A stretch of 19,548 nt of DNA. Source: Atopobium sp. GTDB taxonomy: Bacteria; Actinomycetota; Coriobacteriia; Coriobacteriales; Atopobiaceae. This document shows, piece after piece, positions 1-5,217 of this stretch. The translations under genes were made by a program, and so were the position numbers. The stretch covers positions 1 to 19,548 of the forward strand of contig JABZHD010000007.1 of the NCBI GenBank assembly GCA_015259045.1, in the 5' to 3' direction. Every line of letters begins with the position of its first letter. Positions within the stretch are counted from its first letter, which is position 1. The notes under the pieces were generated by a model, which saw only the letters and a list, made by a program, of their open reading frames with translations, searched no databases and had not been told where the DNA came from.

Positions 1-1892
1 TTCTTAATTGAAATATCCGCAACAGCACGAGCAATATCAGTTGCATCAGAAAGCGCCAGTGAAACATCAGATACGGCTAGTGCAGGTGAATCGTTGATAC
101 CATCGCCTACCATTGCAACGGTGTAGCCCTCCTGCTGGAACTTCTTAACATACTCGCACTTATCCTCTGGGAGAATCTGTGCCACATAGTCGTCAAGACC
201 CAGCTTCTGAGCAACGCTTGCTGCAACGTTTTCTGAGTCACCGGTCAGCATAACCATACGCTTAACGCCAAGAGCACGGAGCTGCGAAATAGTTGCTGCT
301 GCGTCTTCCCTTACAGGATCGGTAATGCAAATTGCTGCAATAAGCTTTGAATCCTCGGACATGAAGATAATGGACGAGGTTGGAGCAATCTGTGCAATGT
401 CGTCCTGAATTCCCTCGGGCATTGGGGTCTTCTCGTCATCAAAAATGAAGTGAGCAGAACCAATGCAGACCTCTTTGTCGTTAACCTTGGTACGAATACC
501 GTGAGCAACAACATATTTGACCTCTGCGTGGAACTCGTCCTTGTGCTTAAGACCACGTACCTTTGCCTCGTTCACAATTGCGCGAGCCATGCTGTGTGGG
601 AAGTGCTCCTCAATACATGCTGCAAGGCGCAGGAGCTGGTCCTCGGTGCGATCGCAGAAGCTGACAATACACTCAACGTGTGGAACTGCCTTTGTTAGCG
701 TGCCTGTCTTATCAAAGACGATAAGATCTGCTGCAGCGATCTTCTCGAGGTATTTGCCGCCCTTAACCGTCATGCCAAACTTAGCTGCCTCATCCATAGC
801 ACTACCCACTGCAACAGGAGTGGAAAGCTTAATGGCGCAGGAATAGTCAACCATAAGAACGGTCATAGCCTTAGTGATGTTTCGAGTGATGCCCCAAATA
901 CCAAAGAAGGCAAGGAAGCTATAAGGAACCAGTGCGTCAGAAAGACGCTCGGCCTTTGACTGTGCGCCTGCCTTAAGCTCAGCAGACTGCTCAACCATAT
1001 CAACAATGTTATCGATACGAGACATTCCTGGAGGAGCAGTGACGCTTACCATGAGGTCACCGTCTTCAAGAGCGGTACCAGCATAAACGGTAGAGCCGGG
1101 TTCTTTGGTAACAAGACGAGACTCACCTGTCATGGCGGCTTCGTTCATCTGGCCAATGCCCTCAACAACTTTGCCGTCAACAGGAAGAACGCCACCAGCG
1201 CGCTGGTGCAAAATCATGCCCTTCTCAACCTCGGAGAGAGCAATCATTACGTCCTTGCCGTCAATACGAGCCCAGACGTTCTCAGAGCGCGTAATCAGGC
1301 CGTCACGGAGTGCAAGACGAGCACGGCTGGCAACGTGGTTCTCCATAGCTGCAGACAGCTCAAGCAGGAACATGACAGTAGAAGCATCTGCCCACTCATT
1401 TCTTAGAATGGAAGTGGTGATAGCGGTTGCGTCCAAAACCTCAACTGTCAGCTCTTTCTTGAACAGACGCTTAACGCCTTCCACCACAAATGGAATAGCG
1501 CGGAGAATAACGTAAGCATAGTTAGCAACTGCAGGAAGTGGCAGAGAACGCATAATCCAGCGGCGTGCGAATGTAGTCACAACCTCCATCTGGAAGCGGT
1601 TGTTCTCTAGAGCCATCTCGATTGAGCTACAGAAGTCCTCAAGACCTGCCTCTTCTTCTCGTGGCAAGTTCAAGACATCAAAAGCACCAACAGCCGCAAG
1701 TACCTGGTCTCTCTTAAGAGGATCAAACCTTAGCAAGAGAGAGCCGTTTGCCATATGAACTTCTGCGTGACGAACGCCGTCAACACGCATCAGCTCATAG
1801 GAGATACCACGAGCTTCAGCCTCATCAATATGACCCAGGTCGCATTTTGCACGAATGCGACCTGAGATTTCATTAGTAATTGTGAAGCGCAT
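1..1892 (-). CDS. fezB: P1B-type metal ATPase, FezB-like (P1B-6 candidate), 3' end beyond window
   Basis: Heavy-metal P-type ATPase; 630 residues are visible and the frame is still open at the left edge, so the C-terminal membrane segments are missing. Visible motifs: TGES at 255-258 (actuator domain), phosphorylation site DKTGT from Asp394, and hinge motif GDGIND at 596-601. The TM4 ion-binding motif reads S351-C352-A353 rather than the CPC, CPH, SPC or TPC of most metal ATPases. The N-terminal ~70 residues look like a degenerate HMA domain with no CxxC and a basic G11-R-I-R stretch. From family knowledge, a non-CPC motif plus an arginine-containing N-terminus without metal-binding cysteines fits P1B-6 ATPases such as FezB, which load iron into ferrosomes. 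It starts 3 bases after the stop of the upstream small membrane protein, so the two are probably translationally coupled. ATPase family: very sure. FezB identity: likely but inferred. Alternative: a CtpC-like Mn exporter. Confidence 0.85.
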   Translation of the reverse strand, partial: MRFTITNEISGRIRAKCDLGHIDEAEARGISYELMRVDGVRHAEVHMANGSLLLRFDPLKRDQVLAAVGAFDVLNLPREEEAGLEDFCSSIEMALENNRFQMEVVTTFARRWIMRSLPLPAVANYAYVILRAIPFVVEGVKRLFKKELTVEVLDATAITTSILRNEWADASTVMFLLELSAAMENHVASRARLALRDGLITRSENVWARIDGKDVMIALSEVEKGMILHQRAGGVLPVDGKVVEGIGQMNEAAMTGESRLVTKEPGSTVYAGTALEDGDLMVSVTAPPGMSRIDNIVDMVEQSAELKAGAQSKAERLSDALVPYSFLAFFGIWGITRNITKAMTVLMVDYSCAIKLSTPVAVGSAMDEAAKFGMTVKGGKYLEKIAAADLIVFDKTGTLTKAVPHVECIVSFCDRTEDQLLRLAACIEEHFPHSMARAIVNEAKVRGLKHKDEFHAEVKYVVAHGIRTKVNDKEVCIGSAHFIFDDEKTPMPEGIQDDIAQIAPTSSIIFMSEDSKLIAAICITDPVREDAAATISQLRALGVKRMVMLTGDSENVAASVAQKLGLDDYVAQILPEDKCEYVKKFQQEGYTVAMVGDGINDSPALAVSDVSLALSDATDIARAVADISIK

Positions 1893-1895
1893 GAA

Positions 1896-2198
1896 TTATG
1901 CCTGTGCGCCCTCTGCGTCGACCTGCTTGGTAACCTCAGCGCGGATACCCTCCTCGAGCTCAGCAAGGCGAGCGCGAACAGCAGCGTCAATCTTGGACTC
2001 ACGGCGTGCCTCAGCGACAACGTCGTTAGCCTCGTCAACAACGTTCTGAGTCTCTGCGGAAACGCGGTCAGTTACGCGAAGACCACATGCAGTTGCCTTG
2101 ACAGCTGCCTTGTGAAGAGTGCCGTTAGAAGCAAGACCAGCAACAACGCCAGCAAGTGCAGCGCCACCGGCTGCGAGACACCAATTGTTCAGTTTCAT
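1896..2198 (-). CDS. fezA: Small GxxxG membrane protein, FezA-like (DUF6110-like)
   Basis: 100 residues. One N-terminal hydrophobic helix (about residues 7-25) is rich in Gly/Ala, with G17-x3-G21 and further small residues in register, a pattern for helix packing in membranes. The rest (about 27-100) is a charged Ala/Glu/Arg-rich amphipathic helix, probably cytoplasmic. A GGGGGA ribosome site lies 6 bases before the ATG. It is followed after 3 bases by the P1B ATPase. Known ferrosome loci contain a small membrane protein (FezA) next to the P1B-6 ATPase FezB. The size, topology and adjacency agree, and the residues recall the uncharacterised DUF6110 family. The fezA name is an inference from context; the coding call itself is strong. 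Confidence 0.75.
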   Translation of the reverse strand: MKLNNWCLAAGGAALAGVVAGLASNGTLHKAAVKATACGLRVTDRVSAETQNVVDEANDVVAEARRESKIDAAVRARLAELEEGIRAEVTKQVDAEGAQA

Positions 2199-2258
2199 AA
2201 AAATCCCCCATCTGCTTTTTGCAAATTAATCGGTTAGTGACCTATTGAAGATAAAATT

Positions 2259-2287
2259 ATTATACGAAAAAAACAAGTGAAAATCAT
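2259..2287 (-). promoter_or_regulatory. Candidate promoter of the fezA-fezB operon
   Basis: On the minus strand a perfect TATAAT (2259-2264) lies 17 bases from a weak -35, ATGATT (2282-2287). The start codon is about 60 bases downstream. The weak -35 would suit a regulated promoter. Confidence 0.5.
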
Positions 2288-2306
2288 TACTAATTAGTTA
2301 TCCTAA
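2279..2306. promoter_or_regulatory. Possible Fur or DtxR-family operator upstream of fezA
   Basis: Read on the minus strand, TAATGATTTTCA (within 2279-2297) matches 10 of 12 positions of the central Fur consensus and overlaps the -35. Next to it, 2294-2306 contains TTAG-N5-CTAA, which resembles the half-sites of iron/manganese DtxR-family repressors. Fur represses the ferrosome operon in Clostridioides difficile, so an iron-responsive site here would fit. The region is AT-rich, so chance matches are possible. Confidence 0.3.
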
Positions 2307-2489
2307 TGAAACAATTGTGCACAAGTAATTTCTTACCTGCGAAAACGTTTCCTATGGTTAGCCATGGTGTACATATAAATTTTGTGAAGATGCCGCTCCG
2401 AGGCGTTACTTAAATTATTGATATTTGCTCATATAGGCTATCAATTAAATGAAAAAATAACATTCTTTCTATGTCGTTATTGTGAAATT

Positions 2490-2507
2490 TAAATTGTGTA
2501 CAATTTA
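2490..2507. promoter_or_regulatory. OhrR-type operator of the gpx-ohrR operon
   Basis: TAAATTGTGTACAATTTA is an 18-base palindrome with perfect 8-base arms around GT. OhrR operators described in other bacteria have ACAATT/AATTGT half-sites, and an ohrR gene lies in the operon downstream. The right arm contains TACAAT, 5 of 6 matches to a -10, so a bound repressor would cover the promoter. Autoregulation by the downstream OhrR is inferred. Confidence 0.6.
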
Positions 2508-2599
2508 TTTGTGTTAGGTTACAGCTGCTGGGGTACACTACCCAATACACAAAGCCATCCAATGCTTCGGACAATCCGCGGCTAGTTGAAAGGAACATC

Positions 2600-3154
2600 A
2601 TGGCAAACTCCAATATCTATGACCTCTCCGTAAAAGAGCGTGACGGCTCCCTAACTTCCCTCTCCTCTTTTGATGGAAAGGTTCTTCTGATTGTCAACAC
2701 TGCAACCGGTTGCGGCTTTACCCCACAGTACGAAGATCTTGAGCGCATTTATGCTGCTTATAAAGATCAAGGCTTTGAGATTTTAGACTTCCCTTGCAAT
2801 CAGTTTGCAGACCAAGCCCCAGAGTCCGATGAGGAGATTCACCAGTTCTGCACTATGAAATTTGGCACCGATTTTCCACAGTTCAAGAAGGGCGACGTCA
2901 ACGGAGAGACTGCAAATCCTCTCTTTGTGCGTCTTGCAACAGCTTTCCCTTTCCAAGGCTTTGGTAAGGGCATCAAAGCCCTTGCGCTAGATAAATTTGC
3001 AAAGGCAAACAACAAGAAGTTTGGTGACAAGGCTTATATCATGTGGAACTTCACTAAATTCCTTGTAGACCGCCAGGGAAACGTTGTTGCACGCTTTGAG
3101 CCAACCACCGATATGGCAGAAGTTGAGTCTGCAATTAAAAACCTACTTGCATAA
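2600..3154 (+). CDS. gpx: Glutathione-peroxidase-family thiol peroxidase
   Basis: 184 residues, full length for the family; reduces hydrogen and organic hydroperoxides in the cytoplasm. The peroxidatic Cys is C38 in the ATGCGFTPQY context. The rest of the catalytic tetrad is Q72, W149 and N150 (MWNFTKFLV). A second Cys, C84 in the position of yeast Gpx3 C82, is the expected resolving cysteine. It is therefore probably a two-Cys, thioredoxin-dependent enzyme rather than a glutathione-dependent one. The usual NQFGxQEP motif is altered to NQFADQAPE. GAAAGGA sits just before the ATG. It is first in an operon with ohrR (21 bases downstream) and a metal exporter. The OhrR-like palindrome about 95 bases upstream suggests peroxide induction. 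Confidence 0.93.
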   Translation: MANSNIYDLSVKERDGSLTSLSSFDGKVLLIVNTATGCGFTPQYEDLERIYAAYKDQGFEILDFPCNQFADQAPESDEEIHQFCTMKFGTDFPQFKKGDVNGETANPLFVRLATAFPFQGFGKGIKALALDKFAKANNKKFGDKAYIMWNFTKFLVDRQGNVVARFEPTTDMAEVESAIKNLLA

Positions 3155-3175
3155 GGCGAGAGGACCGATTTACTC

Positions 3176-3691
3176 ATGAGTTTTTCTCAAAAAGAAATAC
3201 AGTCCGTTGCAGCCGCTAGCACTTTTGCTAGCGGCTCTTCTACACTCGACAACTCCCCCGATATCCCCGAGCTTCTCCTCAAAAACCAGCTCTGCTTCCC
3301 GCTCTACAGCGCCTCAAAAGAAGTGGTACGAAGGTATACTCCGCTACTTAAGCCCTTTAATCTGACGTATACGCAATACATTGCCATGTTGGCGCTTTGG
3401 GAACATGAATCCTTGGATGTCAAAACCTTAGGTGAGCTTTTATTTCTTGATTCAGGCACCTTGACTCCACTTCTTAAAAAGCTTGAGGAGAAGAGCCTTG
3501 TACTGCGTCAAAAAACAAACAAAGACGGACGTCAGCTGATTGTTTCCCTCACCCAAAAAGGCAAAGACCTTAGGCGAGAAATGCAAATAGTCCCACATCA
3601 GATTGGCTCATGCGTTAATCTCTCGCCCGAAGAAGGCGCTGAGCTTAAACGATTGCTTTTAAAGGTTCTTTCTAACGTTACAGAAAGCTAG
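3176..3691 (+). CDS. ohrR: OhrR, organic peroxide-sensing MarR-family repressor (two-Cys type)
   Basis: 171 residues; a MarR-fold winged helix that represses peroxidase genes until its Cys is oxidised. The sensing region QLCFPLY places the reactive Cys at C40. Tyrosines Y44, Y54 and Y65 lie at the same offsets as Y19, Y29 and Y40 from C15 in Bacillus subtilis OhrR. A second Cys, C146, matches the spacing of the resolving Cys in two-Cys OhrR of Xanthomonas. The DNA-recognition region is about 82-122 (LGELLFLDSGTLTPLLKKLE, then DGR in the wing). An N-terminal extension of about 25 residues is unusual, but no later ATG exists and GAGAGGA precedes this one. It lies between gpx and a metal exporter, seven bases before the latter, and probably regulates the whole operon. 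Confidence 0.92.
   Translation: MSFSQKEIQSVAAASTFASGSSTLDNSPDIPELLLKNQLCFPLYSASKEVVRRYTPLLKPFNLTYTQYIAMLALWEHESLDVKTLGELLFLDSGTLTPLLKKLEEKSLVLRQKTNKDGRQLIVSLTQKGKDLRREMQIVPHQIGSCVNLSPEEGAELKRLLLKVLSNVTES
3211..3236 (+). repeat. Perfect inverted repeat in the ohrR 5' coding region
   Basis: AGCCGCTAGC and GCTAGCGGCT, 10-base perfect arms around a 6-base loop, encode part of the odd N-terminal extension of OhrR. No T-run follows, so it is not a simple terminator. It could be an mRNA structure that tunes ohrR against gpx expression. Confidence 0.6.
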
Positions 3692-3698
3692 ATTTACT

Positions 3699-4871
3699 AT
3701 GACCCAATCACAGGTAACCATTACCTCTTCTGAACGTGAAACCGCCATTGTACGCACGAGCGCCATTGGCATTACAGCCAATGTTGCTCTTGCGGCATTC
3801 AAAGCAGCTGTGGGCATTTTATCTAACTCAATTGCCGTTACTCTTGATGCAGTGAACAATCTCTCCGATGCAATCTCATCAATCATTACCATTGTGGGAA
3901 CAAAACTCTCTAACAAAAAAGCTGATCGCGAGCACCCCTTTGGACACGGACGCATCGAATACATCACCACAACGATAATTGCTGCAATCATTATGTATGC
4001 AGGTATTTCTTCACTCATCAAATCCATCCAAGACATCATAGATCCTGTTACTCCAGACTACAGTCCCCTGTCTTTAGTCATCATTGCAGTAGCTGTGCTG
4101 GTAAAGATTATTTTGGGTCACTACGTCCGCTCTGTAGGTAATCGCGTAAACTCCGACACCCTTATTGCATCTGGTTCAGATGCACTTTTTGACGCTATAC
4201 TCTCCACTTCTGTTTTATTAGCTGCGCTTATCTTTATCTTTACAAAAATCAGTCTTGAAGCATATGTGGGCGTTATTATCTCTGTGTTTATCATTAAAGC
4301 CTCAATCGAGTTATTACAGGGCTCCATTAAAGAAATTATTGGCATGCGTCCTGACGCTGCTCTTTCAACACTTATTTACAACATTGTGAAAGAGGATCCA
4401 GACGCAGAAGGCGTCTACGACCTTATTATCCACAGCTATGGCCCAGATAAATTTGTTGGCTCATTCCACACTGAGGTTCTTGATACCACTTCAGCTATTG
4501 AGATTGATACGATGAATAGGCGTCTAAGTACAGAGATTTACAAGCAAACATCAGGAAAAATCATTATTTCAGCTATTGGTATTTATGCGAGAAACACCAC
4601 CGATAATCGCATTGTAAAGATGCGTACTGAAATAACTGAAATGGCTTTAGCTCATGAAGGTGTTCTTCAAGTTCATGGTTTTATTGCTGACATTGAAAAT
4701 CAATTTATGGCCTTTGATGCAGTCATTGAGTTTGGCTATGACGGTAAGCAAATTGTCCACGATATTATTCATGAAGTAGAGGCAGCCTACCCTGATATGA
4801 ACGTCTCGGTTCTTTTGGACCGCGATACAAGCGATCTTTCTGAACATGAAGAAGACAGAGACTTGCACTAA
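3699..4871 (+). CDS. Cation diffusion facilitator, Mn2+/Fe2+ efflux type
   Basis: 390 residues, a proton-coupled divalent metal exporter of the inner membrane. About six membrane helices span residues 20-215. The transport site is N53/D57 in TM2 (DAVNNLSDA) and D161/D165 in TM5 (SDALFD). An Asn-Asp/Asp-Asp site is typical of manganese exporters such as MntE, while zinc exporters use His-Asp/Asp-Asp. HPFGHGRIEY at 79-88 is the family loop motif. The length exceeds the usual 300 because two ferredoxin-like cytoplasmic domains follow in tandem (about 217-300 and 305-380). The start codon is seven bases after ohrR with a weak ribosome site, consistent with coupling. Metal specificity is inferred; in this operon, Mn or Fe balance under peroxide stress is the likely role. 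Confidence 0.88.
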   Translation: MTQSQVTITSSERETAIVRTSAIGITANVALAAFKAAVGILSNSIAVTLDAVNNLSDAISSIITIVGTKLSNKKADREHPFGHGRIEYITTTIIAAIIMYAGISSLIKSIQDIIDPVTPDYSPLSLVIIAVAVLVKIILGHYVRSVGNRVNSDTLIASGSDALFDAILSTSVLLAALIFIFTKISLEAYVGVIISVFIIKASIELLQGSIKEIIGMRPDAALSTLIYNIVKEDPDAEGVYDLIIHSYGPDKFVGSFHTEVLDTTSAIEIDTMNRRLSTEIYKQTSGKIIISAIGIYARNTTDNRIVKMRTEITEMALAHEGVLQVHGFIADIENQFMAFDAVIEFGYDGKQIVHDIIHEVEAAYPDMNVSVLLDRDTSDLSEHEEDRDLH

Positions 4872-4901
4872 AAGCAAGTAAATACATCCTAAAAAAGGGG
4901 C

Positions 4902-4930
4902 GAGCCGCTGACACCCAGAGTCAGCGGCTC
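4902..4930. terminator. Strong hairpin after the metal exporter
   Basis: GAGCCGCTGAC and GTCAGCGGCTC, 11 perfect base pairs around a 7-base loop. On the minus strand, GCCCC and then six T follow the stem. On the plus strand no T-run follows, so it may end plus transcripts poorly or serve as a minus-strand or bidirectional terminator. Confidence 0.55.
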
Positions 4931-5019
4931 GTGTTCTACGCTCGCAAGAAAGGGAGAGGGTCTTTCTTCGAGCTACGGGAACCTGAATAAAGCAAGCAAC
5001 TAAATTGCTTAAAAACATA

Positions 5020-5043
5020 GTAAGTTAACCGAGGGAAACTTAC
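5020..5043 (+). terminator. Weak hairpin with long T-rich tail
   Basis: GTAAGTT and AACTTAC form a 7-base stem. On the plus strand it is followed by AAGAATTTTTTCAG and seven T. It may be a back-up terminator for the gpx-ohrR-exporter transcript. Confidence 0.4.
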
Positions 5044-5160
5044 AAGAATTTTTTCAGTTTTTTTATCTAATTTCGTAAACTCTACAAAAAGTTAGACTAA
5101 GTTTACATGTCTATGGATTTTTATCTTATATCAAGAAAGTCCGAGATAAACATAAACAAA

Positions 5161-5189
5161 ATCCCCCGCACCGAATTGGTGCGGGGGAT
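5161..5189 (-). terminator. Rho-independent terminator of the feo operon
   Basis: ATCCCCCGCACC and GGTGCGGGGGAT, a perfect 12-base-pair stem with a 5-base loop, about 30 bases after the feoB stop. On the minus strand it is followed by TTTGTTT. Confidence 0.85.
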
Positions 5190-5217
5190 CAGGTCAGCGT
5201 ACTCAGCTAGTAGTAGC

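Larger units (their letters stand above)
2199..2599. other. Divergent intergenic control region (fezA / gpx)
   Basis: AT-rich, about 400 bases. It holds the fezA promoter and its possible iron box (2259-2306), a short palindrome TTGTGCACAA (2315-2324), and the OhrR-like operator with an embedded TACAAT -10 (2490-2507). About 90 bases of leader precede gpx, including a small GGGGTA/TACCC hairpin. No small gene is convincing; the open frame at 2410-2613 is judged a shadow. Confidence 0.6.
4872..5217. other. Convergent intergenic region with several hairpins, no gene seen
   Basis: Lies between the ends of the exporter gene (plus) and feoB (minus). It contains stem-loops at 4902-4930, 4940-4973 and 5020-5043 (the last followed by T-rich plus-strand sequence), an inverted pair GTAAACT/AGTTTAC at 5075-5106, and the feoB terminator at 5161-5189. 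No coding frame in it is convincing. Confidence 0.5.

Noticed and set aside
2410..2613. 67-residue minus-strand open frame in the fez/gpx intergenic region
   Set aside because: It overlaps the gpx start and ribosome site, has no good ribosome site itself, and the region is better explained by promoters and operators.
5075..5106. GTAAACT/AGTTTAC inverted pair as a common operator with 15995-16038
   Set aside because: Only two loosely similar cases with different spacings, one not near a promoter; judged chance in AT-rich DNA.
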